Below, piece by piece: positions 1-9,198 of a stretch of DNA of 64,000 nucleotides. The stretch covers positions 248,001-312,000 of the forward strand of contig CAVTBT010000005.1 in NCBI GenBank assembly GCA_963733065.1, given 5' to 3'. The notes beneath the pieces are model-generated. The model ran no database searches. It was given only the letters and a program-made list of their open reading frames with translations, and was not told the DNA's origin. The first letter of the stretch is position 1; the number at the start of each line of letters is the position of its first letter. The DNA is from CAVTBT01 sp963733065. Lineage in GTDB: Bacteria > Actinomycetota > Thermoleophilia > Gaiellales > Gaiellaceae. Both the position numbers and the translations under genes were made by a program.

Positions 1-340
1 CCGGGCCGAGCAGGTCCTCGACGATCAGCTTCGCGGCCCGCGCTCGGTAGTCGGTCGCCCAGCCCTCCCAGACGAAGCCGTAGCGGCCGAGGGCCTCGAC
101 GATCGCGCGCTCGAGCCGCTCGTTCCGGTGACCCGCGTTCGCGCACAGCAGCCCGCTCGTGAAGTCGAGCAGCCGCGTGCCGTCGCTCAGGACGAGCTCG
201 TCGCCCTCCGCGTGGGACACCGCGCGGTGCTCGTACTCGTCGGCCGTGACGAAGACGTGCGCGTAGTACGCCTCGTCCCACGACCGCACGAGATCCCAGT
301 CGGCGCCCGGCGTGCGCCCCTCGGCGTCGGTACCGCTCAC
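1..340 (-). CDS. Class III (PLP-dependent) aminotransferase, N-terminal part
   Basis: The minus strand reads from a GTG at 340 to the window edge (about 113 codons, 3' end missing). The translation has the usual N-terminus of class III aminotransferases: a WDEAYYAHVF segment, then GTRLLDFTSG and NAGHRNERLERAI, which match the 'G..ylD..sG....lGH..p.v..Ai' region, and a later Y..RAAKLI segment. The PLP lysine would lie outside the window. These enzymes transfer an amino group from an amino donor to an aldehyde or keto acid; the substrate cannot be read from this part. It is divergent from the decarboxylase at 390, with about 50 bases between them, so the two may be co-regulated. Confidence 0.75.
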   Translation of the reverse strand, partial: MSGTDAEGRTPGADWDLVRSWDEAYYAHVFVTADEYEHRAVSHAEGDELVLSDGTRLLDFTSGLLCANAGHRNERLERAIVEALGRYGFVWEGWATDYRARAAKLIVEDLLGP

Positions 341-355
341 GCGCGAGAAACCTTG

Positions 356-375
356 CACAGGCCCTGTGACATGTC
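356..375. promoter_or_regulatory. Overlapping palindromes between divergent genes
   Basis: The 49-base gap between the divergent aminotransferase and decarboxylase holds a perfect inverted repeat CACAGG-C-CCTGTG (356-368). It is followed directly by GACATGTC (368-375), itself self-complementary. Two abutting palindromes in a short divergent promoter are typical of operator DNA. No regulator is encoded nearby in the window, so the binding protein is unknown. Confidence 0.35.
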
Positions 376-389
376 AAAGATCAACGCCG

Positions 390-1878
390 ATGCCCCTCAA
401 CGAGCCCGCCGCCGCCGCCCAGCCGCCTTCCGAGCCCGATCCTGAAGCGCTCGAGCGGGCGCTCGCGGACCTCGCCGAGCACTTCCGGCACGCGCTCGAG
501 CCGCCGGCCTCGACGGCGGTGAGCGCCGATGCCGCAACGCTTCGCCGGCAGCTCTCGGAGCCGCTCCCCGAGCACGGCGTGCCGCTCGAGGACGTCCTGC
601 CGGGGCTCGTCGAGCGCGTCGCCCCGGGCCTCGGCGCCACGACCGGCGGCCGGTACCTCGGCTACGTGACCGGCGGCTTGCTCCCCGCCGGTGCCATCGC
701 ACAGGCGTGGGCGGTCGCGGTCGACCAGAACACGGGTCTCTGGGCGCTGGCGCCGGCCGCCACCGAGCTCGAGCAGATCGTCCTCGGCTGGGTCGCCGAC
801 CTGCTCGACCTCCCGCACCGCGCCGCGACGTTCACGAGCGGCGCCGCCGGCGCGAACCTCCTCGGCCTCGCCGTCGCGCGCCACTGGGCCGGGCGGGAGC
901 AGGGCGTCGACGTCAACGCCGCCGGTGTCCGTGCGCTCGACCCGATCGCGGTCTACGGCTCCTCGGAGCTGCACTTCACGAACGTGAAGGCGCTGCGAAC
1001 GCTCGGGCTCGGGGCGGATTGCGTCCGCCACGTCTCCGTCGACGAGGGCTTCCGGCTGAGCGTGCCCGCGCTCGAGGCGGCGATCGAGCGCGACCTGGCC
1101 GACGGCGTGCGGCCCGCAATCGTGATCGCGCACGCCGCGGCCGCGAACACCGGCGCCTGCGATCCGCTCCGCGAGATCGCCGCCGTCTGCGAGCGCCACG
1201 GCCTCTGGCTCCACGTGGACGGCGCCTTCGGGGCGCTGCTGCGCGTCTCGCCGCGGACGGCGCCGCTCGTCGACGGACTCGACCTGGCCGACTCCGTGAC
1301 GCTCGACGGGCACAAGTGGCTGAACCTGCCGAACGGGATCGCGTTCGCGTTCTTCCGCGACCCGGCGCTCCACCACGAGACGTTCGCCGGGAGCGCCGCC
1401 TACCTCACGAAGGCCGAGGGCGCGGGCGCCGACCTCCACGAGCACGGCATCGAGGCGAGCCGCCCGTGGCGAGGCGCGGCGACGTGGGCCGTGCTGAAGC
1501 ACCTCGGGCGCGAGGGCGTCGAGCAGCTCGTCACCCGCTGCTGCGACCTCGCCGCGGAGCTCGGGGCGCTCGTCGAGGCGTCGCCGCGCCTCGAGCTGAC
1601 GGCGCCGGTGGCCTCGTGCGTGACGTGCTTCCGCTACCGCCCGCCGGGCACCGACGAGGGCGCCGCGCTCGACGACCTGAACCGGGCGATCCAGCAGCGC
1701 CTCGTCTCCGAGGGCACCGTCGTTCGCGACCGGCGGCATGCTGCCGAGCGGCTTCTCGCTCCGGCCGGCGATCGTCAGCTGGCGGACGACGAGCGCCGAC
1801 GTCGCGCTCCTCGCCGCGGAGGTCGAGCGCCTCGGCGACGAGCTCTCCGGCGCTACCGTTGGCGGCGCACCCCCGTAG
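390..1878 (+). CDS. Pyridoxal-dependent decarboxylase (group II, DDC/GAD family), frameshifted near the 3' end
   Basis: An ATG at 390 opens about 450 codons with group II PLP decarboxylase features: LWALAPAATELEQIVLGW, TSGAAGANLLGLAVAR, the HVDGAFG motif, and DGHKWLN carrying the PLP-binding lysine at about residue 310. The frame is lost near 1735. The +1 frame then continues with family-like sequence (LPSGFSLRPAIVSWRTT) to a TAG at 1876-1878. The open frame running on to 1916 is an artefact of the shift. Family members decarboxylate aromatic or acidic amino acids, or act as related lyases; substrate unknown. The stop codon falls inside the tRNA-like fragment at 1870. The frameshift is probably a sequence error. 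Confidence 0.8.
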
Positions 1879-1901
1879 CTCAGTGGATAGAGCAGCGGTT
1901 T
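1870..1901 (+). repeat. Truncated 5' half of a tRNA-Arg gene (32-base exact repeat)
   Basis: These 32 bases are identical to positions 20672-20703 of the intact tRNA-Arg(CCT): the acceptor strand, D arm and anticodon 5' stem up to the first loop bases. Identity ends there. What follows has no anticodon 3' stem, T arm or acceptor complement, so this is not a functional tRNA gene. The copy is in the same orientation as the intact tRNA 18.8 kb away, and the exopolysaccharide locus lies between them, an arrangement like att sites bounding an inserted segment. Its first bases also supply the stop codon of the decarboxylase gene. Confidence 0.8.
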
Positions 1902-1950
1902 GAGCAGCCTCGCTGACGGTGCTCGTGAGGTTGTCGACGCCTCGCGGCCG

Positions 1951-3579
1951 TCAGGCGGCCTGGTGCTCCGACGCGTCGCCTCGGAGGACAACCGGGATGG
2001 TGCGCAGCAGCAGCGCGAGGTCCCCGAGCAGCGACCAGTTCGTCACGTAGAGATAGTCGAGCATGACCATCTCCTCGAACGGAATCTGGCTGCGCCCGTG
2101 CACCTGCCACAGCCCGGTGATGCCGGGCTTCAGATCGAGCCGCCGCTGCGCCCACGCACCGACGAACTTCGCTTCTTCGATGACGAGCGGCCGCGGGCCA
2201 ACGAGGCTCATCTGGCCGAGGAGGACATTGATCAGCTGCGGCAGCTCGTCGATTGCGTACCGGCGGAGAAAGGCCCCGAACTCCGTCACCCGCGGGTCGT
2301 TCGGGATCTTCGACATCCGCGGATCGGTATCCGCGTGCCTGTTCAGGTGCATGAAGTCAGGCTTCCGCGACTCGGCGTCGAGGGCCATCGTCCTGAACTT
2401 GAGGATGGAGAACGGCTTGCCGTTCTCACCGATGCGAACCTGCCGGAACAGGACGGGGCCCGGCGAATCCAGCTTGATCTTGATCGCGACGAACAGCAGG
2501 AGCGGACTCAGGACGAGGAGCGCCGAGAACGACAACGCAATGTCGGCCGTGCACTTCACGAGTCGAGACGACCGCGGGAGGCGCTCGCGGCGAAGACCGA
2601 TCAGCGGCAGGCCCTCGACCGTGTGCAGCGCGACCGTCGGCGAGACCACCTCGAACAGCCGGGGCACGATGTCGATCTGCACGTTCCGCGCCTTGAGCCG
2701 CCGGATGAGCGTCAGGAGATTTCGGTGCGACTCGGTCGAGAACGCGACGACGACCCGCTCCACGTCGAGCAGGTCGACGATCTCCGGCAACTCCGCGAGA
2801 TCGCCGAGCACGGTCAGGTGATCGAGATCCGACCTGCGCTCCTTGGGCGCCGAGTCGACGAAACCGACCACGTTGAGTCCGTACTCGGGGTGGTGGAGTA
2901 GCTTGCGCGCGATCGTCTGGCCGACATCGCCGGCGCCGACGATGATCGTGTTCTGGAGGTAGGAGATGCTCCGGCGCGAGATCACGCGCGCGGCGACCCG
3001 GCAGCCGCAGACGAGGGCTATGGCCAGCAGCCAGAAGACGGAGAGCTGGGCGACGGTGGGGTCGACGAGACCCGTCAACGTCGACGTCATCGCGACGATC
3101 CAGACGCCGGCCGTGACGAGATGGAGGACGCCGACGAAATCGTCGACGGTCGTGTGATGCGTCCGCTCCTCGTCCCGCTCGTACAGGCCGTACACCCGTG
3201 CGACGCCGATCCATACCGGCAGTGACAGGGCGAAGAAGAGAGCCTCGGAAGCGGAGCTGCGGTCGAACGGGTACCCCACGATCGACGAGGCCAGGAGGAA
3301 TGCCGTCGTCAGGCCCGTGAGGTCGGCGACCAGCAAGAGCCTGCGAACGAGCCACCCACGGCGGCGGCGTTCGGAGTCCTGGCGCGACGCCAGGATCTCC
3401 AGCGTGCGCTCGTCTGCCGTCTCCGTGATCCAGTCGGCCAGACGGCTCCGAGGCGCTGCAGACTCGAGGCCGTGGCCATGCGCACGCGCCGGGCGTGCCG
3501 GGGCGTCGGCCCTGCTTATGAGGTTTCCCTTAGGTCTGTCTGCGTGTCGTGCGGGAAATACGCGACCAGCGGGCGACAC
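1951..3579 (-). CDS. Exopolysaccharide polyprenyl-phosphate sugar-1-phosphate transferase (WbaP/EpsE type)
   Basis: This membrane enzyme starts a glycan repeat unit by transferring a sugar-1-phosphate to undecaprenyl phosphate. The N-terminal half has several hydrophobic segments (LLLVADLTGLTTAFLLA; ALFFALSLPVWIGVARVYGLY; LFWLLAIALVCGCR-like). A Rossmann-like domain with IIVGAGDVGQTIARKLL follows. The C-terminal catalytic domain has the diagnostic KFRTM, the DP...T..G.FLRRYAIDELPQLINVL region, SLVGPRP and KPGITGLWQV. I place the start at a GTG at 3579; the frame stays open to a TTG at 3630 and neither has a clear ribosome site. It is the first gene of the exopolysaccharide locus by function and reads away from it, toward the tRNA fragment. 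Confidence 0.9.
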   Translation of the reverse strand: MSPAGRVFPARHADRPKGNLISRADAPARPARAHGHGLESAAPRSRLADWITETADERTLEILASRQDSERRRRGWLVRRLLLVADLTGLTTAFLLASSIVGYPFDRSSASEALFFALSLPVWIGVARVYGLYERDEERTHHTTVDDFVGVLHLVTAGVWIVAMTSTLTGLVDPTVAQLSVFWLLAIALVCGCRVAARVISRRSISYLQNTIIVGAGDVGQTIARKLLHHPEYGLNVVGFVDSAPKERRSDLDHLTVLGDLAELPEIVDLLDVERVVVAFSTESHRNLLTLIRRLKARNVQIDIVPRLFEVVSPTVALHTVEGLPLIGLRRERLPRSSRLVKCTADIALSFSALLVLSPLLLFVAIKIKLDSPGPVLFRQVRIGENGKPFSILKFRTMALDAESRKPDFMHLNRHADTDPRMSKIPNDPRVTEFGAFLRRYAIDELPQLINVLLGQMSLVGPRPLVIEEAKFVGAWAQRRLDLKPGITGLWQVHGRSQIPFEEMVMLDYLYVTNWSLLGDLALLLRTIPVVLRGDASEHQAA

Positions 3580-3820
3580 GATGGCCGAGGTACAAGCCGG
3601 CAAGGTGACCCCCCGCCTTTGGTTGACCAATGATCAAACCGCAGACTGCCGCTATTAGTCGCTCATCGAGCGCGCCGCGTCAAGTCGATAACGACAGGCC
3701 GCCGCGTGGACGACATGTGCGGGGATCTCCGCGAATCGCTCCGAATCCAGGCCAGCAGGCGGTTCCTGCCCTGAAGCTCGGCCGCGTCCCGACCACGGGA
3801 CAGTGCGAGCCGGCGCCGCG

Positions 3821-4997
3821 TCACGGCGGCGTTCGCTCCCGGCCGCGCGCCGCAAGCGCGTAGCTCGCAAGACCGAGCGCGACGTGGGCGTCGCACCAGC
3901 GGATGTACGCCACTCGCGTCGAACCCAGGCGGTAGCGCCTGTGGACGGCATGCGCGCCGCGGACCACACGCGCGGCCGTGTGACGCGCGATCGGCTCCGC
4001 CTGCGCGACCTCGACGACGCCGTGCGCTGCGAGCCTCGACAGCGTCGTCAACGCGGTGCCCGCCGAGTGGCCGTCCTCTGGATACGCACGGTCGGGCATG
4101 AGGTACGCCTCCCCGCAGGGGCCGAAGAAGCGCTCGCGGTAGGCGTCGCTCCCCCGTTGCAACGCCGGCGCCACCTCGGGATCGATGTCCGTCAGATCCA
4201 CCAGCGCCTCCAGGACGTAGGCCGTGTGGAACGAGTCGGCCCACTCGAGGCCGGGGCCGTCGCCGTACGGGAAGGTCCCGTCGGGACGCTGTGCCGCGAG
4301 CGTGCGCTCCGCCGCCCGGGCCACCCGCTCGCGTACGGCTCCCTCGCGCCGCAGCACGGTCCACGCGAGTCTCGCGACGAGGAGGTTCGCGTTGTGGATC
4401 AGCGCGCGGCTCGACGGGTGGTAGACGAACCAGCCGTCCTCGTCCGCCCACAGCGCCTCGAGCGCCCATTCGGCGGCGCGCCCGCGCGCGTTCGGCCCAC
4501 GCGGTCTGGCCGAGAGCTACGGCACCCTCGTGCAACGCCCTCGCGCCGAACGCCGTGGCGATCGCGTTCGGCGCGTGCGCCGCGTAGAAGCTCCAGCGCG
4601 TCTGCACGGCGAAGGGGTAGCCCCAGCCTGCAGTCCCCGTCGCGGTGTCGGCCGCGAGCCGGCCGAGAGCGTCGCCGGCGAGCCGGACGTGCTGCTCGTC
4701 GCCCTCCCGCTCGTGCAGGCGCAGGGCCGCCGCGCCGAAGACGGCGAGCGTCTTGGAGATCACCGGATGGCGACGGCGGTACAGCGTCCGAACGTCGACG
4801 GGCGCGCGAGCGTGCAGCTGGATCAGAAGCTGGCGACCGCGCCGGTGCCGGGTGAGCGCCCTCGGCCAGCGCTCCCACCACAGTGCGTCGTACGGGTCGG
4901 GCCCGCTCCAGCCTGCGTCACGGGCAGCCAGGCAAAGGCGGGTGGCGAGATCGCTTGCGACCGAGGCAAGGTGATCGCCCGCCCCGTCGGCAGTCAT
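3821..4997 (-). CDS. Unrecognised exopolysaccharide-locus protein, helical-toroid-like, frameshifted
   Basis: An ATG at 4997 overlaps the stop of the AsnB gene (ATGA), so it is translationally coupled. The first frame carries about 170 codons (WERWPRALTRHRRGRQLL; GWGYPFAVQTRWSFYAAHAPNA). The frame shifts near 4490 and continues as EALWADEDGWFVYHPSS, then RTLAAQRPDGTFPYGDGP, FHTAYVLEALVDL and GTALTTLSRLA, to a stop at 3821. The repeated aromatic and helical units with 'DGtfpYgdg' turns resemble alpha/alpha-toroid proteins such as prenyltransferase-type or polysaccharide-active toroids. I do not recognise a specific family or catalytic motif. Its place between AsnB and the sugar transferase suggests glycan assembly or modification. 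Confidence 0.6.
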
Positions 4998-6899
4998 GCC
5001 GCGACGGGCCGACCGGCGATCCAGCGGTCGTGCCAGACGCTTACCGAGTAGAGATTCCAGAGATGCTTGTGCCAGTCGCCGCGCCCGGCGCGATGCGCGG
5101 CGAACAGCTCGTCCACGAGCGCGTAGTCGAACAGCCCTCGTTCGCGCAACGACGACGAGCGCACGACGTTTGCGACCTCGTCGCCGAAGGGGCCGCGGAG
5201 CCACTCCTCCATTGGCGTACCGAACCCCTGCTTGGGCCGGTCGATCACGGCGTCCGGAAGCACGCCGCGCATGGCCTCGCGGAGGGCCCACTTGCCGGCA
5301 CCGTTCCGGTACTTGAGGCGCGGCGGGAGCGCGAGCGCGAACTCGACGAGGTGATGGTCGAGGAACGGCTCGCGCCCTTCCACCGAGCTCGCCATGCTGA
5401 TCCGGTCGAATCGTGCGAGCAGGAGCTCTGGCAGTCGCTGCCGCAGCTCGAGGTAGGTCATCCGTTGGAAGATGTCCGCTCCGGCCACGGCCGCCTCGCG
5501 CCAGTGCTGCTCGGCGTGAGCGTAGGGATCATCGTCTCGTCCGTCGACCAGGCGCTGCTTCAGCTCGCCGCGGAAACACAGCGCACCCCCCCAGTACGGC
5601 AGCGAGCTGTGGCCGGCGTCGAAGAGCGCCTCGCCGTGGCGGATCCCGCGGCCGAGACGGCGGGTTGCGCGCGCCGCGGCCGTCCCCAGAACGCGGCGAA
5701 TCGGTCCCGGCAGGCGCTGGAATGCAACGGCGTAGCGGCGGTGGAAGGCATACCCGTTGTAGCCGTGCAGGAGCTCGTCGGAGCCCTCGCCGGCCTGGAC
5801 GACGATCGTGCCGGTCTCGCGCGCGAGCGCGGAGACGAAGTGCTGCGGTATGGCGGTCGTGTCCGCCAGGGGCTCGTCCTCGTGCTCGCTCAGGACGGCG
5901 AGCGCCTCGCGTGCGTCGTTCTCGTCGATGACGACCTCGTGATGCTCGGTGCCGAAGCGGCGTGCCACCAGCCGTGCGTACTCGAGCTCGTCGTAGCGCG
6001 CCCACCCCCGTGGCGCCGTCGCGTACGTGCGCACCGGCGCGTCCGTCAGCTCGGCCATCAGCGCGACGTTGGCCGACGAGTCGAGGCCCCCGGACAGGAA
6101 CACGCCGAAGGGCACGTCGGACATCATCCGCTTGCGCACGGACTCGCGCAGCAGCTCGCGTGAGCCGCTGCACGAGCTCGTCCTCGGGCAACGTGGCCAG
6201 CTCGGTCGAGTCCAGCGCGGAAAGAGGGCTCCACCAGCGTTCACGCTCGATCGAGCCGTCGGCGCGCACGAGCATCCGCTCGGCGGCTTCCAGCTTCGAG
6301 ATGCCGCGGAACATGCTGCGCGGAGGGGGCACGAAGGCGAGGGTCAGGTAGTCGAGCAGCGCGTCCTCGTCGAGATCGGGTCGCACGGCGGGGTGGGCGA
6401 GTAGCGCCTTCGGCTCGGAGGCGAAGAGCAGGCCGCCGTCGACAACCGTGTAGTAGAGCGGCTTGACGCCAAGGCGGTCACGCGCGAGGAAGAGCTCGCC
6501 GCGGCGGAGATCCACGATCGCGAGCGCGAACATCCCCTCGAGGCGCTCGACGCACCGAGGGCCCTCCTCCTCCCAGAGGTGAACGATGGTCTCGGTATCC
6601 GTCCGCGAGCGGTAGACGTGGCCCTTGCCCTCGAGCTCACGGCGCAGGGCCTCGTGGTTGTAGACCTCGCCGTTGTACGTGATCCACACGGTGCCGTCCT
6701 CGTTCGCCATGGGCTGGTGCCCGGCCTCGGACAGGTCGATGATCGACAGCCGGCGGTGCCCCAGGCCCACACCGTCCCGCACGAGGACGCCGGCGTCATC
6801 GGGGCCTCGGTGGCGGAGCGTGTCGCTCATGCGCACGAGCGTTCTCTCGTCGCAGGCGAGCGTTCCCCCGAACGCCCAAACCCCGCAGATCCCGCACAC
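4994..6899 (-). CDS. asnB: Glutamine-dependent asparagine synthase family amidotransferase (copy 1), frameshifted
   Basis: It starts at GTG 6899 as MCGICGVWAF, so Cys2 is the glutaminase nucleophile exposed after Met removal. The class II glutamine amidotransferase domain follows (RHRGPDDAG, LGHRRLSIIDL, NGEVYNHEALR, SRTDTETIVH). The frame shifts near 6170. The synthetase domain continues in the next frame with the PPi-loop FLSGGLDSSANVA, GEGSDELLHGY, EGREPFLDHHLVEFAL and RPKQGFGTPMEEW. In glycan loci such enzymes often amidate sugar carboxyl groups instead of making free asparagine; that role is inferred. A second copy lies at 24583. Its stop overlaps the start of the downstream toroid-like gene. 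Confidence 0.88.
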
Positions 6900-7036
6900 A
6901 TGTCCCCCTCTCGGGCCTCGGCCTGCTCGGTGGTGCCGCGAGTCGGACCGAGAGGTTAGCCGGGTCGCCGGGGTCGGAGAGCCCGAATCCCCCCGGACGG
7001 GTGGTTGGGCGGGGCCGACGCGGGGCCGAAGTGAGA

Positions 7037-7057
7037 GAGGGCACGGCTCGTGCCCTC
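7037..7057. promoter_or_regulatory. Perfect 9-bp inverted repeat before a secreted-protein gene
   Basis: GAGGGCACG-gct-CGTGCCCTC is a perfect 9-base stem with a 3-base spacer in the 5' region of the secreted-protein gene. A GTG inside the right arm (7050) is in frame with the gene, but the better start is TTG 7077, preceded by AGAGGA at 7065-7070. On that reading the repeat is an operator or a leader hairpin just upstream of the ribosome site. Confidence 0.4.
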
Positions 7058-7076
7058 CCGCTCGAGAGGACTCCTG

Positions 7077-8159
7077 TTGCTCCGCCGCACCCTGGCACGC
7101 CGCAGCGCGCTGGTACTCGTCCTCCTCCTCGCAGCTGCGCTGCCGAGTTCAGCCTTGTCCCGCGCGCCCGGGACGAACCGGTGCGTGCGCATCGCGAAGA
7201 GCGCAACGCTCGCCGATCCGGCCCCGCGCCTGTTCGCGCCGAGCAGCGTCTGGAACGCGCCGCTCGCGCCCGACGCTCCGCTCGATCCGAAGTCGCGCGC
7301 TCTGGTCACCAGGCTCGTCGCGGAGGTTGCGAGGGAGCAGCAGCTCGGCTGGGGCCCGTGGATCTCCTCGTCGAGCTCGAGCACGCCGATCTACACGGTC
7401 GGGCCCCACCAGCCCAAGGTGAAGGTGCGGCTCGACAACCCCACGCTGTCGTGGCGCGCGCCGCTGCAGGCAGCGTTCGACGCCGTCCCGATTCCCACCG
7501 ACGCGCGGGCTGCGCTCGGCCCGGACGCGCACCTCACCATCTGGCAGCCGTCCACGAACAAGCTGTGGGAGTTCTGGAAGGCGCGCAAGCTCGCCGACGG
7601 CTGGCATGCGTCGTGGGGCGGCGCCATCGCGAGGGTCTCGCAGAGCCCCGGCTACTACACGACGAGCTCCTGGCCCGGCGCGACGCCCTCCTGGGGCGCG
7701 ACCGCCACCAGCCTGCCGGTCGCTGCCGGCACGATCAGGATCGATGAGCTCCTGCGGGGTTGCATCGACCACGCGCTCGCGGTCGACTTGCCATACCCGC
7801 GGGCCGGCGTGTTCTCCTGGCCCGCCCAGCGCACCGACGGCACCGGCGGCCCGACGGAGATTCCCGAGGGCGCGCGTCTGCGACTCGACCCGAACCTCGA
7901 CCTCAGCCGCCTCGAGATGCCGCCGCTCGTGCGGATGATGGCCGTCGCCGCGCAGAAATACGGGATGGTCGTGCGCGACCAGACCCATCACGCGATCGGG
8001 TTCTTCATCGAAGATCCGCGCCCGAGCAAAAGGACCTCGCTCTTCTCCGGGCCGACCGGCTTCTACGGCGGGCGCTACCCGACGCAGCTGCTCGCGAGCT
8101 TCCCGTGGCGCTCGCTGCAGGTCCTCCGTATGGACCTCCGCCCGGCGCCGAAGTATTAG
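7077..8159 (+). CDS. Secreted protein of unknown function (paralogue A of an EPS-locus pair)
   Basis: The start is TTG 7077, with AGAGGA six bases upstream; the frame is also open from GTG 7050. The N-terminus is a signal peptide (RRTLARRSALVLVLLLAAALPSSA-like), so the product is exported. The mature part of about 330 residues has LFAPSSVWNAPL, WQPSTNKLWEFW, WGGAIARVSQSPGYY, a GCIDHALAVDLP segment, IPEGARLRLDP and KYGMVVRDQT. The order 'DHAL ... P.g.r.RL ... YGMivrD' recurs in bacterial conserved hypotheticals whose enzymatic role I do not know. It is clearly paralogous to the gene at 13840 in the same locus, so the pair probably acts on or with the exported polysaccharide. The last four bases overlap the convergent methyltransferase gene. 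Confidence 0.75.
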   Translation: MLRRTLARRSALVLVLLLAAALPSSALSRAPGTNRCVRIAKSATLADPAPRLFAPSSVWNAPLAPDAPLDPKSRALVTRLVAEVAREQQLGWGPWISSSSSSTPIYTVGPHQPKVKVRLDNPTLSWRAPLQAAFDAVPIPTDARAALGPDAHLTIWQPSTNKLWEFWKARKLADGWHASWGGAIARVSQSPGYYTTSSWPGATPSWGATATSLPVAAGTIRIDELLRGCIDHALAVDLPYPRAGVFSWPAQRTDGTGGPTEIPEGARLRLDPNLDLSRLEMPPLVRMMAVAAQKYGMVVRDQTHHAIGFFIEDPRPSKRTSLFSGPTGFYGGRYPTQLLASFPWRSLQVLRMDLRPAPKY

Positions 8160-9061
8160 CCCGGCGGGCGCGACGGCTTGCGCGCGTAGATGACTCGGTG
8201 CCACCCTGCGCGGCGTCCCAGTAGCGCGGCAAGACGGGCCGGCAGCAGGCGTCCGACGAGCGGCCAGTGGCTGCGGTCGAAGTACCAGACGTCCGTCCGC
8301 ACCTGCTCGAAGCGCGAGAACAGCCGGCCGGCCTCTGCGGCGCTGTAGACCTTGGCCAGCGGACAGTCGGGGCCGTCGGTGTTCGCGCTGAGCCAGCGAC
8401 CGCGGTCGAAGCCGCCGGCCGTCGTCTTGAGGAGCAGCCGGTGCTGCTCGAGCTTCGGCCGCGAGAGCCCGGTCGCGGACGCGACCAGCCTGGGCATGAA
8501 CCGCGGCAGGAGCAGGTACCTGAGCGCTCGCCGCAGGAACATGATTTCGACGTAGTAGTTGATCGAGGACCTGTTGTAGACCATCACGGTGACGGTGCCG
8601 CCCGGCCGCAGGACCCGGAAGATCTCGTCCACGATCTGCTCGGTGTGCGGTGAATGGTGGATCACCCCGTAGCTGTAGACGTGGTCGAAGCTCTCGTCGA
8701 ACGGCAGCGCACCGGCGTCCGCGACGAGGAGCCTCCCTTCCACGCCGAAGGCTGCGAACTGCTCGCGCGCGTGCTCGACGCCGGCGGGCGTGAGGTCGAC
8801 GCCCGTGTAGCGGGCCCCGTTTCGGGCGAACTGCACGCCGTCCGTGCCGAGCCCGCAGCCGATCTCCAGGACGTCGCAGCCGGCGAAATCCGCAAAGCGC
8901 GCCATGCGCGGGATGTGCGGCTCCGACCGATACCGCTTCTCCGCGATCTCCGCGTAGTAGAGGCGGCGGTCGCTCTCGGCGGAGAGCTCGCCGCCGCACG
9001 GATGCGCATCCCAGAAGGCGCGGACGTCGTCCACCGTCACAGGCTGCGCGGAGGCGGCCAT
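8156..9061 (-). CDS. SAM-dependent methyltransferase (class I, methyltransferase 11 type)
   Basis: About 301 residues from ATG 9061. Motif I is VLEIGCGLGTDGVQFARNGA (about residues 65-84), followed by the acidic residue of YTGVDLT, then DAGALPFDESFDHVYSYGVIHHSP and the post-motif FRVLRPGGTVTVMVYN. The C-terminal third is long and basic, with YYVEIMFLRRALRYLLLP and a WYFDRSHWPL segment, as in methyltransferases of surface glycan loci that methylate sugar hydroxyls; the exact acceptor is unknown. A TTGACA (9097-9092, minus strand) lies just upstream of the start as a possible -35 element with no convincing -10. The frame is intact, unlike most neighbours. Confidence 0.85.
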   Translation of the reverse strand: MAASAQPVTVDDVRAFWDAHPCGGELSAESDRRLYYAEIAEKRYRSEPHIPRMARFADFAGCDVLEIGCGLGTDGVQFARNGARYTGVDLTPAGVEHAREQFAAFGVEGRLLVADAGALPFDESFDHVYSYGVIHHSPHTEQIVDEIFRVLRPGGTVTVMVYNRSSINYYVEIMFLRRALRYLLLPRFMPRLVASATGLSRPKLEQHRLLLKTTAGGFDRGRWLSANTDGPDCPLAKVYSAAEAGRLFSRFEQVRTDVWYFDRSHWPLVGRLLPARLAALLGRRAGWHRVIYARKPSRPPG

Positions 9062-9198
9062 CGCCGGAATGAAGCAGCTGCGGCCGCGAGTTGTCAATTT
9101 GTCCTCGGCAGGACCACCCGCCTCGCGGCCACGGATCGTCCGGCGCGGGCGGTGAGCCGTCGCCTGAACGCGACCGCGGCCCGACCGGGTGAGCTCGC

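Noticed and set aside
1870..1942. A second tRNA gene at 1870
   Set aside because: Only the 5' half is present; no anticodon 3' stem, T arm or acceptor complement follows.
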